Of a DNA stretch of 64,000 bases, positions 44,548-55,250 are shown piece by piece. Positions within the stretch are counted from its first letter, which is position 1. Each line of letters begins with the position of its first letter. A program made the position numbers and the translations under genes. Source of the stretch: Nepenthes gracilis. Taxonomy: Eukaryota; Streptophyta; Magnoliopsida; Caryophyllales; Nepenthaceae. The notes under the pieces were generated by a model. That model saw nothing but the letters and a program-made list of their open reading frames with translations, was not told the DNA's origin and made no database searches. Location: the NCBI GenBank assembly GCA_033239525.1, contig BSYO01000014.1, forward strand, positions 9,006,404-9,070,403, given 5' to 3'.

Positions 44548-45200
44548 CCTACATTATACTTGGAATTAAAAAAAATTTCTTGAATCTCACTTAAATTCTC
44601 CCTTTTCAGCCTTCTTTTTCCTATTCCCTCTCATCATCCCTTCATTTTCTCTCTCTTCTCTTTAGATTTCACAAATCAGCCAAAATAGGCGTTACATAGA
44701 AAACTAGTGCATATGCGCTTGTTAAATGCGTGTCAAGCATTAAGACAGAAATCATATGGTGCATGAGCGGTCATCAGGTATGCATCAGACGTATGCATTC
44801 TAAGATGAATACACAGGTGCATCTCTTGGGCACAATCGGGCATGACTAAGCTATCTAAATACACACATGCACTTTAGAAGCATCATTGAGGTGCGTCATT
44901 ATTATCCAAAATACGCATGTGTGTATTTTAGGCGTCGATCGAGCGTCACCCTACCTGATGTGTTCGCTAGAATATCAACTTTAACCCAAAATTTTATTTA
45001 ATCTTGATATATTTATTGACTTGATTTAATTGATTATAATTAGAATTTAATTTAATATTCATGCCATACATTTTCTTAAATTTAAATATAATCCGTTAGA
45101 TTTCCTTAACTCAATAGATGAGAGAGAGTTACGAGAACTACATCACTTTTGGGCCATGCAGTCGTTGAATTTATGTTTGAGATAGTTGGGCTATGACATT
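44548..45200 (-). repeat. E-family LTR fragment (part 2 of 2)
   Basis: Continues 27741-29004. The CT-rich block at 44590-44665 (purine-rich on the minus strand) matches 13985-14035. The cassette of GCGTGTCAAGC / GCATGAGCGG words is at 44690-44950. The LTR probably ends near GGGCTATGACA (45198), but this is uncertain. Confidence 0.5.
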
Positions 45201-45289
45201 ATCATGATTATAATTTATTATCTTTTAATTACCTATTTGATCGTTATACATTTAATCGATCATCTAGACATGAATTTTTATGCCGATAT
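45201..45289. other. Unassigned AT-rich spacer
   Basis: Short, AT-rich; possibly a polypurine-side relic. Nothing definite seen. Confidence 0.3.
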
Positions 45290-45766
45290 CATGACCGACC
45301 ATAAATAAATAATACATTATGATACATAGGGCCCAAATCAAATGCCACATCATTAATAGCTTCGACACCGATCAAAACAATATGACGTTGGACCTTAATA
45401 ATGAAAGATGCCTATGTAAAACAAAATTTAGCATATAAAAATCTGTGAAATTAATAAATATCCATAAAGTTGACCAAAGAAAACTAAAATCATCGGTGAC
45501 ACCAAATCGACACCAAATTATGAACATAAGATACTTAAATTATAACATAAGATCACAATAGATCTTAAACAGATATAATTTGCTATCTAGACTTAAAATA
45601 TCGACCAAAATGTATCATTTTATTCATTCATAAGCTATTGTAGCACAATTGACACATCAGCTAGTACATTAAAATATCTTAAAATGTCATTCTAGGTATC
45701 TAAACATTATCTAATAATTATATACATTACAATTCATCATCTGAAACTGAAATTAAACTAAGATAC
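45290..45766 (-). repeat. LTR fragment, outer end of a minus-strand LTR
   Basis: Begins CATGACCGACC and includes CTTCGACACCGATC, ATATGACGTTGGACC and AATGAAAGATGCC, matching the LTR that begins at 45767 (CTTCGACATCGACC, ATATGACGTCGGACC). It is cut at 45767 by that related copy. Confidence 0.5.
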
Positions 45767-47142
45767 TGTGACAGACCGGATAAACTGAATACCACCTAAA
45801 TATAATGTCTGTCAATAACTAAATATAAATCACAATAAACCACTATATATATATATATATAAATATATATAAATCAAACATGCACAGAATCCAAAATCAT
45901 ACTACAATATCGGTGGCTTCGACATCGACCCAAAAATATGACGTCGGACCTTTAGTAAGGAAAGATGCTTACAAAAATATCAATCCAATATATACATATC
46001 CAACAATATCACGGATGCAAAAATATATTCCTAACAAACTTCCTTGAACTTGCACAATATGAAACATTCTGTTTCACTTCCTCAAAATAATTCAACACAA
46101 AATAATAATCCTATCCATGATTAAACACAACATTGGCAGTTTTGGAAATCACAAAAAATTACACGGGCTAATAGTATAGCCTGAAAATCCATAATGCATC
46201 AAAAACCATGTCCAAAACCAAACTAACTAATCTACAATAAGAAAAACGACCTAAATCTGTCTAAAATAAAATAATACTAAATGTCAGAACTAACAAACCT
46301 AAACTCTTCCAAAATTTTAATCTAGCTCACCGGGCAAGAACTCTTATATCTCTTACTCATCTAAAGGTTTTTTTTTTTTTTGGTAAGTAATTTAAAGGTT
46401 AGTAAAAAGAGTAAAGAAGTGAGTCAAATACTCAGGAATGTATTAATATAAATAAAAAATAAATATAATATACTTTTAAAATAAATCGAAGGAACGAAAT
46501 AGGATCATAATACATATATAACATAAAATATGATCAAATAGTATTTTTGAAACATATTTAATTTTTTTCTTATTTTATTTGTAATCTCTTTAGTTTTTAA
46601 ACATACATAAAACTTATTCATCTTAAAGAATTAGGGTTAGTAGGCATTACTAGCTAATGAAGTGTTTGATCAATATCTGGATTGTGTTCAATCAACACAA
46701 TTAAAGGCCAAAATTGTACAATATAACGATACTTCTTCTTTATTTATATCTCAAAAATAGGATGGCATGTATTCAATCCACACAATCAAAGGCTCAAATT
46801 GCACATTGATACTTATTCAAATAATGATCTACAGTGTAATATCCTAAGGTATGCTAGGGAATACTATTCTCTGAAATAAAAAACCTCACTATAATTTCTT
46901 AATTTCTTTTCATATTTCATATTGAAAACTATACACAAATATTTATAGTCCTTTTTTCTTGATTTTCTCACTCCGAGAGAAAATACCAAAATAGATAACA
47001 GATTGCAGAGTTTTAATTTTTTTGATACAGATTCATAATTTCATATTCTTGAGAATACAGATACATATTTCATATTTCTTTGAGTTTGTACAGATATATA
47101 TTTTCATATTCATATAAACTTAAGTCTTAGGCTTTGACAGGT
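45767..47142 (-). repeat. Minus-strand LTR, partial
   Basis: Begins TGTGACAGACCGG at 45767. Contains an acceptor-side block similar to element I (GTGAGTCAAATACTCAG at 46413), the inverted GGCATGCC-type module (46838-46860: TAATATCCTAAGGTATGCTAGG), and a 23-bp L1 tail insertion. It lacks a cassette and a TATA box, so the promoter half is missing, probably cut off by LTR G. Confidence 0.5.
46362..46400 (-). mobile_element. Minimal L1 tail insertion (23 bp) with 8-bp target duplication
   Basis: TAAAGGTT at 46362-46369 and 46393-46400 flank 46370-46392: twelve T, then GGTAAGTAATT. On the minus strand this is AATTACTTACC plus poly(A), the same terminal TTACTTACC-A(n) as the L1-like copy at 13644-13661. 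Related LTRs lack it (compare 9697-9730). It is read as an extreme 5' truncation. Confidence 0.7.
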
Positions 47143-48005
47143 TGTAAGGTATGGGTTTCTAAGATATAGTACATTTTAGTAATTTAGTTAATATAATTAA
47201 GTTTAGGATGAATGGATTAAGGAAAATGGTGATTTGATCATAGTTGGAGGAAAATGAGAGCTGCGCTCGCTACAGGCTCGAGTGAAACTGGAGGTGCCAA
47301 TTCCAATAGGTGCCGTGCTCGCTGAAGGTTTGAGCAAAGTTAGAGGCACCAATTCTAGTGGCGATCGTGCCTGAAGCATGCTCGCCGTGTGCTCGAGCAC
47401 CATTTCCAGTGATGGTGTGTCCGAGGCTCACCTGACTAGCACTCGAGTATAAGTTAGATATTTTGCCGACTGACTTACTGTTTCGCATTTTCAATTGGGA
47501 AAAAAAGAGGAGAACAGGGCACAATGAGTAGAAGTAGAGGAGAGAAAGGATAGGAAAAAAGAGGAAGGAAAGGAATTTCAAGCGATTTTCGGTTCGATCA
47601 GAGTAAGGAAAACAGTAAATCAAGTTAAGACAAGTGTACCCTAAACTCTATCTTTCCTTCTTGTTATTTTTTGTTATCTGCTTTTAGGTATTATTGCTCT
47701 AATACCTTTGCCTCTAAAATTTATCATGTAATACCGCATGTTTTCTAGTTCTCTCATGATTTTACAAATAAATTGTATGTTTAATTATGAATATTATGAT
47801 TTATGAGTTCGATTTCGCTCGCTGATTAATGTTTGTTCCATGTTCAAATTTTGTTCATAACGTTTCTTTCAAGCCAAAGCTCAAAAATGAAGGTATGATT
47901 TTTGTAAATTTTGAGTTATGGGATGAAAATATCATTTGATGAATTATTCAAGTTTACCCGACAATTTTATCCAAAATTTTGGTAAAAGTTACGCTATTTA
48001 AAATT
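47143..48005 (+). repeat. LTR G, plus strand, partial
   Basis: Begins TGTAAGGTATGGG. CTCGAG cassette at 47255-47450, TATAAG at 47448, GA-rich leader at 47520-47575, AAG|ACAAGTG at 47630. It is cut at 48006 by a minus-strand LTR, so its 3' half is not visible here. Confidence 0.5.
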
Positions 48006-48964
48006 TGTAATGGATCGGGTTATTTTCTTTAAAATAACATCCGTCAATAATCACATAAAACTAATGTCCGTAATTAATAATATAAATATCTATAGAAAAT
48101 TAGACAGGGTTCCGTCTATAAAATGGACGTTTGTCAAAATACAAACACTTGTACAAATCCTATATCACATTTCACAAATACAACTACACAAAATCACAGG
48201 AACTCACAATCCACCACAACATCATAGGTGACACCGACGTCATAACTCAGGTACGATACCGGTTCAGAAAGGATGCCAACTAGGAAAACCCAAACATGAC
48301 CACAAAAGAAAACCTGCGGAAGCATAATAACTATAATATACAACGGGGACTAACCATACATCCATCCACATAAAACATCGTTATCATCATGATACATATA
48401 AAATTATATATTCAAGTTCTCAAAATAAAATACAAGCTCCCTGTTTCATACATAATAATGAAGCAAGTCCCAAGATCCGCACTTGATCTCGGCTGCCTAT
48501 CACACTCCTATGGCCTACTCAGTTTCATCGGGTATCAATGTATTCTCATATGAAAGTAAAGAAATAGTAAGAGTGAGTTTACAGCTCAACAAGTATATCA
48601 TACGTAAATAATAAACAATATATAAACAATGGAAATGAGAACGGGACAGCGCAACATATATATATACAAAAAGAGGGAACATGAGAGGGAAGAGACCATT
48701 GGGGATGCATGATGACATTAAACATGTTTCTATGAACCCTTATTTATTTACATTAATTCTTGCGAACCAAGGCCAGTAGGTCGTATTAGCTTGCGATGCA
48801 AGAGAATGACGAAAGAATCATGATACACCACATGATCTAAGGTCATACCCTCCTATCATTGACCCGGAGGTGGGCAATCCATACAATGCCTGTAGACAGG
48901 TCAATAATAAAATACTCTCACATGTACCCCCGGAGTCTAGAGGCAGCCCTCGTTCTTTCACAGT
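48006..48964 (-). repeat. Minus-strand LTR fragment, host of element V
   Basis: Begins TGTAATGGATCGGGTT (compare TGTGACGGACCGGGTT at 51488) and includes GACGTCATAACTCAGGTACGA and the AGTAAGAGTGAGTTTACAGCTCAAC block (48567), the inverted acceptor region. It ends where element V begins. AT-rich, no gene. Confidence 0.55.
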
Positions 48965-49639
48965 TGTGACGAACCGGGTTATTTTCCTTAAATAACCTTC
49001 GTCAATGGTAACATAAATTTATACCCATAATTTATCATTATGGATTCTGCAGAAATTTCGGCAAAGTTTCCTCTACAACTGGATGAAAAATAAAAAATAT
49101 AACCTGCTTAAAATAGCATGTACAAGCACACAACTAGATGATCAATTTAACATCATATGAATCACCACGTATATTTAGGACTTGGTTATTCATATTTTGA
49201 GGTCAATTTAACATAATACATGGGTGGAAATATGTAAATTTTCTTTTTATTTCGGATGAACAGTGACAGTGGCATTTTAAAGAGTTCGGACGCCTCGAAC
49301 TAGTTGATTCTTATCCGATCGGACGTCTGGTCAATTTATATGAATAATTAGGACTTGATAATTCACATTTTGGAGTCATTTTGACGTTTATTCGAGGAGG
49401 AAACATGGGGACCAAAATAAGCTACGGGATTAGGGTTTAGTGGTACCGAAACAAGTGAATCGGACAAAATTAGACAAATAGCTACATATTCATCAATCAT
49501 TAATCATGGGCTATACGATTTTCATGTTTTGGGTAGGTATCAGAACGATAATACCCGATGGAGAACGAATAAAAATCATAAGAGAACAAATAGTGAGTAT
49601 GAAAACACTTGCCTCAACATGCTCTATATTTTCTCAAAC

Positions 49640-49925
49640 TAGCTCGAGCTCGGATTCGGACCCGAAGGCCTCCATTTTCTCCTCTTCTCCTTCGCGTGAT
49701 TCCTCCTCTCGCTGGGCTCCCACGGCTACTGCCGCTGCACCACCGTGACGCCCAGCCTGCCACCGCCATGCACGGCCGTTGCTGGCCGCCGCCGACCCAT
49801 GTGCCGCCGACGCCAGCTGCCGTTCTCCTCCTCTCTTTCTCTTTCTCTCTCCCGAAACCCTAACCCTTCCCTGCTCTCACTCTCTTCACGAATCTCCTTC
49901 TCCCGATTTTGCCTCCAGCTCCCCT
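49640..49925 (-). promoter_or_regulatory. GC-rich leader of element V 3' LTR, with telo-box-like motif
   Basis: GCC/CGG-rich block with GGTTAGGGTTTCGGGAGAGAG on the minus strand (AAACCCTAACCC at 49855-49866 on plus). It occupies the leader position, just before the donor at 49612. It may be an LTR leader or a captured host 5' end. Short frames in it are not convincing genes. Confidence 0.4.
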
Positions 49926-49933
49926 TTTACATG

Positions 49934-49934
49934 C

Positions 49935-49991
<57 letters not shown>

Positions 49992-50028
49992 GTTATTGTT
50001 ATTATTGTTATTATTATTATTATATATA
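49934..50028. repeat. (TTA)n microsatellite
   Basis: About 30 TTA units with a few TTG interruptions, ending in TATATATATTA. It lies where the TATA box of this minus-strand LTR should be. Frames reading poly-Ile or poly-Tyr here are not genes. Confidence 0.93.
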
Positions 50029-50233
50029 TATTACGTTTTCTTTTAATCCCAAAATTTAATTCGACACCCGAAAGATCGAATGGGCACACTCCAGGTACCG
50101 GTCTAACAATTCTAAATATTCTCCCAAAATCTCATAATATTAAATTAATCTTTCTCACACCCAAATCACCCAAAATTATCAAAAAAAATAAATAATCCCA
50201 ATTTAATTAGATAAAATACTTCAGGATGTCACA

Positions 50234-50280
50234 TTATCCTCCACTTATAAAAATTTTATCCTCGAAATTTAACGAACCTC
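50234..50280 (-). other. Polypurine tract region of element V
   Basis: The minus strand reads GGATAAAATTTTTATAAGTGGAGGATAA in two runs directly before TGTGACATCC. Equivalent in place to the tract of element IV. Confidence 0.65.
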
Positions 50281-50294
50281 AAATTTCCATAATC

Positions 50295-50410
50295 GGAGGT
50301 AAACTTCTAGATTCTCTAGCATTTCTAAGTCACTTCCTTAATTATACAATACGATTACCTCAAGCATTTTAAATCCTCTTGATTCTTACTGCCTAGAGCG
50401 ATAGATAAAA
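50295..50410 (-). pseudogene. Chromodomain relic of element V
   Basis: The minus strand here follows the same nucleotide path as the chromodomain relic of element II at 25445-25541: GTAAGAATCAAGA against GATGAGGATCAAGA, and AAGGAAGTGACTTAG against AAGGAAGTGGCTTGA. Translation gives only scattered residues of the ILDR...EEATWE pattern. Recognised by position and alignment to II, so confidence is moderate. Confidence 0.5.
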
Positions 50411-51482
50411 AAATCTAATTCGACCAAGTTCGAAGACAACCCAAATTCATTAACTTACTTAACCAACTTAACACGAGACTTCAAAAGATTGAAAATTCTT
50501 GCTTCAACCTACCCTAAGCCTCGAAAGGAACTATTCCTTCTAAATCCCAGATTGAACCTTATCTTATATGGCCTCACCTCATTTTCACTACGCTACTCTG
50601 ATTATTTATCTAACTACAAATCTTTCAATTGTAATTTCTTAGCACATCTACTTTAACTCAATACCCAAATTTCATGATCCGGCTTGGTTTAGATTTCTTC
50701 ATAAACCTCAGATTGCAATCAGACCTCAATGTCGAAATACTTCATATCATCATTATTTCATTGATATGCCATCAAACCAACATTTTCCTAAAATATACAA
50801 TCCATACAAAACAATTATATTATGCAGTAGTCATAATTAGAATGAATTCTAAAATATCTACACTATAAGGAGAAATCCCACCACTCTCAAATTATAGTTA
50901 AATTAGATACTATAATTGTAATAATTACCCAAAACTCGGCACAGCCTCAAATCATCACCTAAGTCATTGGAACCTAACTACACAACAAACTTATTATCCC
51001 GTGAACATACCAATGAGTCAATTTATCTGACCTGCATGCACTACCCAATTTTGAGGTAATGGAAAGTCCTCAGTAGCTCATGCACAGTCATTCCGATCCC
51101 CAAAATCCTTACCGTTCAAACAATCCCGAAATAAGATCACAATGACTTATCATCCTTTAATCAAATTACCCATTTACACTAGTACAATATCACATCCTTC
51201 GCATGACATGATTATTCTGACCTCTAGAATTAGCTAAATGGTAACTACATCCATGAGCAAACCTATAGACCCTCGAAGCAACGGTCCCCAATTGCTATCT
51301 TCAAAGCATAGTTAGAGTAATCCCGGTCATGGGTTCCTCCTCCACTTATTAAGAGAGTAACCGCCCACAAATGATGTAGGAAAGGCAACACGCGTTATAA
51401 CAATACCCTCGGTCTATCGGGGATCAGCCCAAATGACACAGTTAACAATTATCATTCAAACCTAAAAGGTTATTCCCAGATA
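50411..51482 (-). other. Eroded internal region of element V, left part
   Basis: No open frame above 64 codons. A- and C-rich on the plus strand, as expected for G-to-A decay of minus-strand coding DNA. It should correspond to integrase or RT sequence, but I cannot name domains. Confidence 0.45.
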
Positions 51483-51487
51483 CCTTA
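51483..51487. repeat. Target-site duplication of element IV, left (CCTTA)
   Basis: CCTTA, repeated at 59954-59958. Confidence 0.9.
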
Positions 51488-53476
51488 TGTGACGGACCGG
51501 GTTATTTATCCGAATAACCCCTCTGTCAATAAACTAATATAGTTTAATATTTAATAATTTTTGTAGAAAATTGGGCAGAGTTCCCCCAGAAACTTGAACG
51601 ATTACCAAAATACAGTACTTGTAAGAAACTCTGCACAACATCCACAGATATAATTTAAAATCATACATGTGATCTCCGTTCCACTAAACCTTAGTAGTGG
51701 TACCGATAACTCGTATGACGAGGTAAAGATGCCAACTATAGAACCCAAGCATAACCACAAAAATAATCAAGGGAAGGCGTTATAATCCATCATACAAAAT
51801 CAAACTATTTATCCACAAAATCTCCCATGCCATACATAGTCAAAATAGATCCTCGAGGTTTCTTCAAAATCCACGTTGTCGATCTTACTTCTTGGTCCTA
51901 CTGCTTCGTCAGGCATCGTGGCATTTTCATCTCCAAGGGTGAGCTTAGCGCCAGCAAGTATGATCATAACTCACTATCAAGCTATGGATGATATAATCAT
52001 AAAAAGGGGTAACATGCAATCAAAATATCATGGTATATGGAAGGGAAAGAACATTCAATTATCATTTAACTTATGTTTTCACATTTTTACTTTAATCTTT
52101 GCTGACCAGGGCCAGTAGGTCGTACTAGCAAACGATGCAGGAGGACGAGGAAAGGATCATGATTCTACCCCATGATCTAAGGCCGTGAGGGATTATCTTT
52201 AGCGACCCTCCGTTGGGTCGTGCACATCATATCGTGCCATATCATATCGCCCCATTCCCCCGGGTACCACCTCGTTCTTCCACAGTATCCCAAGGCGTGA
52301 CACCGCCATCACTCACACAAGCGACTGAATACACGCAGTATTCTTCGGGTTTCCACCGAGATGAACGTGTCAAACCAGAGAATACTACCCATCTAGAAGT
52401 CCATGGTCCTAGTTTCATGATTCTGATTCTATTTCCATTTCCATTTGAGGGAAAGTCCACCATATCCATTTTTGCCGTATCTCCCGCCATTGGGAGGTCT
52501 TATCATACATAAGTCACCTTGTGAACTTCCCTCCATGTACTTGTTCGGTTCTCACTTTCTATTGGTACTTAAGGATGTTGTCCACATTTTCATTTATATG
52601 CACCTTATCATAATTAATGAGTGGAATTTAGATTTCTTACCATTTATAGGCCATTTACATCGAGGGGACGTGACGATTCAGACCTTAAAATCGAATTAGC
52701 ATTATTTGGAGAAGAAAGTACAGTAAACTCAGATCTGACATGAGATTAGGATTTGGTAGTACCAGACCGTTCAATTTGGAGCTTTATTTAGTCAATAAGT
52801 CATAGATTCCGTGGTCAGGTATGAGTTATAAACTATTTATATTTTGTGTGGGTATTGGGACATTAATACCTGATGAAGAAAATCGAATAAAAAGCATAAA
52901 AGAATAAATAGTGAGTATGAAAATACTTGCCTCGACGCGTACTATCACTTTAAAAACGGCTCTCCGAACTCGGACTTTATACCTTGATTTTCTCCCTTTC
53001 TCTCTCTAGGTTGACGTTCTTCTCTCTCTCCCGGCCTAAATGCTTCCGGAAAAGTGTGGGGAAGAAATGGAAAGGTGTGAGAAATTGTAGGCCCGACCGG
53101 GTATTTATAGTGCTCGGGCCGCTCGAGCGCCTAGCGAGCGGCCAAATGAGCGCCTGCAGTATTCGGAGGCTTCGGGAGGCTTCGGGAAAATTCGCCCGGC
53201 GGGCCGGCGCGAGAAGGTTCTCGAAGCGCCGCCGAGCGGGCTTCGAAGCATCGAGCGGGATAGTTTCACTGGCTCGAGCGGGAGGCGAGCACGCATCGAG
53301 CGGGAAGGTTCTCGGTTTTGTGGCTCGAAGCGAGGGCTCGAGCGGTTAGCTTGCCAACGATACTTCAACCTCAATTTTTTGAAGATTTTCTCCCAAATTT
53401 CTTCCAAGACTCCTATTTAGGTATCCATTATGTTATTTATTATTTTATCGATTGACTTATGAATTCGAACCTCACA
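51488..53476 (-). repeat. Element IV 3' LTR
   Basis: 1989 bp, TGTGAGGTTCG at 53476 to the outer TGTGACGG end at 51488. Cassette at 53105-53350 (GCTCGAGCG words), TATA (TATAAATAC on minus, 53102-53109), donor-like GAG|GCAAGTATT at 52930, and GCTCACCCTTGGAG|ATGA at about 51931-51950 as the acceptor position. Confidence 0.92.
53102..53350 (-). promoter_or_regulatory. Cassette and TATA box of element IV 3' LTR
   Basis: On the minus strand, a block rich in CTCGAGC, GCTCG and CGAAGC words ends in GAGCACTATAAATACCC. The 5' LTR has the same order (59587-59830) but the block differs by many small gaps and rearranged words. Promoter role inferred. Confidence 0.55.
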
Positions 53477-53515
53477 ACTCTCCTTCTTATAGAAATTTCG
53501 TCCCGAAATTTAACA
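53477..53515 (-). other. Polypurine tract of element IV
   Basis: The minus strand reads ATAAGAAGGAGAGT directly before TGTGAGG, preceded by AATTTCGGGACGAAATTTCT, a hallmark of this clade. Confidence 0.85.
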
Positions 53516-53536
53516 ATGCTGAAATTTGAAAGAATT

Positions 53537-53938
53537 TTACATACCTTGAAAGAGATGGGGATACTTTTCCCGAACTTCGTCTTCTCTTTCCCATGTTGCT
53601 TCTTCACGGGAATGGTTCCGCCATAATACTTTAACAAGAGGGATTACCTTTGAGCGCAGAGTTTGTTCTTTGCGGTCAAGAATTTCTATTGGTTCTTCCA
53701 CATAAGATAAGTCCTTATTGATAGCCAATGGACTATAATCAATCACGTGCGTGGGGTCATAAATATATTTTCTTAACATCGAAACATGAAAAACATTATG
53801 TACCTCGGCTAGGCTAGGTGGCAATGCCAATCGATATGCTACTTCGCCAACTCGCTCGAGGATCTCAAATGGTCCGATGAAACGTGGTTTTAATTTTCCC
53901 TTAACACCAAATCTGGAAACTCCCTTCCATGGTGCCAC
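53537..53938 (-). pseudogene. Integrase C-terminus and chromodomain of element IV (this part open)
   Basis: 133 codons open to the natural stop. It holds the GPY/F-type motif (KLKPRFIGPFEILERVGEVAYRLALPP, GPF at residues 22-24), then HNVFHVSMLRKYIYDPTHVIDYSPL, and the chromodomain at residues 78-130: SYVEEPIEILDRKEQTLR, LVKVLWRNHSREEATWE, EDEVREKYPHLF. Aromatic positions Y79, W106 and W116 are kept. This is the best chromodomain in the window and the main basis for the clade call. The frame is separated from the integrase core by indels near 53940-54180. Confidence 0.9.
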
Positions 53939-55250
53939 TTTAAGGAAAACAAAGTCGCCGACTTCGAATTTGAGCTCGCGATCGGCATAGCTTTTCCGCC
54001 GACTCGAGCAATCTTTAGTTTTTCAATAACTACTTGTTTCACGGATTATATCGACTAAGCGCCTATCTCCTGTCTCCTTCCCAATGTATGGGTGATCGAC
54101 ACTTCCTTCCGTAAAGTGCCTCAAAGGGAGCCATTCCGATACTTTATTGTAGGCGAACTCGGCTAGTGCTAAGTGATCATCCCAATTTCCTTTGAACTCC
54201 ATACCGAAGCTCAAGCATATCTTCTAATATTTGAATCGTCCCTTGTCCATCGCTTTGAGGATGATAGGCCGTACTAAACTTCAACTTCGTTCCTAATTCA
54301 CGATGTAAGCTTTCCCAAAATTTAGAAACGAATCGCCTCACGATCTGACACAATTGATATCGCACACCATGAAGTTTAACAATTTCATGAATATAAAGTT
54401 GTGCTAGTCTATCACGAGAGTAGGTGGTCCGGATGGCGATGAAATGAGCGGACTTTGTCAGTCGATCTACGATAACCCAGATCGCATCGTGGTTCCTTGG
54501 GGTTCTTGGCAACCCGGACACAAAATCCATCGATATATCTTCCCACTTCCAACTGGGAATGGGTAAGGGCTGTAATAATCCAGAGGGTTTCTTTCTTTCT
54601 GCTTTTAATTGTTGACAAATAAGGCACCGGCCTACGAAGGCAACAATTTCCCTTCGCATATTTCTCCACCAGAACATTTTCCTTAGATCCTGGTACATCT
54701 TGTTTACTCCAGGATGGATTGTATATTTAGACCGATGTGCTTCTTTCATTATCTCCTCTTTAAGATCTTTGTCGTTGGGTACACATAACCGTTCCCGAAA
54801 TCTTAAAATTCCATCAGCGCGTTTATTGAAATCAACACGGGAATCCTTACTGAGGTTGCTGGCAATATCTGTCAAAAACGGGTCCTTCTTTTGTTCTTCC
54901 TTGATCCTCTGGAGGATCTCGGGTTGTACTTGTAAGAAGGATACTATCATTCTATTTCCCTTCACGAATCGCCGAATGTCATAGGACTTTAAGCAGTCTA
55001 GTATTTCCATTTGCTTGACTTGTAGACTTGCTACAAAACTGGTCCGACGACTCAGAGCATCTGCGACCACATTTGCCTTCCCGTGTTTATAAAGTATATC
55101 ACAATCATAATCTTTAAGAAACTCGATCCATCGTCGTTGCCTCATGTTTAGCTCTTTTTGCGAAAATAAGTACTTGAGGCTTTGATGGTCGGAATATACT
55201 AAAAACTTTTCACCATATAGATAATGCCTCCATATTTTCACGAACACCAC
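53939..55250 (-). pseudogene. RNase H end and integrase of element IV (local disruptions)
   Basis: 55250-54177 is open for 357 codons. Residues 1-35 are the end of RNase H ([25 protein letters not shown]). The integrase zinc finger is complete: His172, His179, Cys209, Cys212. The core keeps Asp242 (MDFVSGLP) and YHPQSDGQ, but the second catalytic stretch (normally SDRDPRF) reads as an unrelated LCQIVRRF, and the residues after DGQ that carry the Glu are missing. In both spots a short CCG- or CTG-containing piece differs from its relatives while the flanks are perfect. 54214-54023 carries [19 protein letters not shown]. No true gene can be read through. Confidence 0.88.

Larger units (their letters stand above)
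48965..50233 (-). repeat. Element V 3' LTR (shortened, with local inversion)
   Basis: 1269 bp, on the minus strand TGTGACATCC (50233) to the outer TGTGACGAACC end (48965). Its first 170 bp align with 62357-62530 and the stretch 49305-49460 aligns with 63850-64000. Between them about 1.1 kb present in the 5' LTR is missing, including the acceptor and the GGCATGCC module, and a stretch near 49190-49275 is inverted relative to 63555-63650. The donor GAG|GCAAGTG is kept (49612). Confidence 0.72.

Noticed and set aside
49745..50195. Long frames reading poly-Tyr, poly-Ile and GC-rich N-termini
   Set aside because: They are translations of the (TTA)n microsatellite and its GC-rich neighbour, present in several frames and on both strands.
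53105..53407. 100-121 codon frames on both strands in the GC cassette of element IV
   Set aside because: They are open because of high GC content; the 5' LTR copy does not keep the frame.
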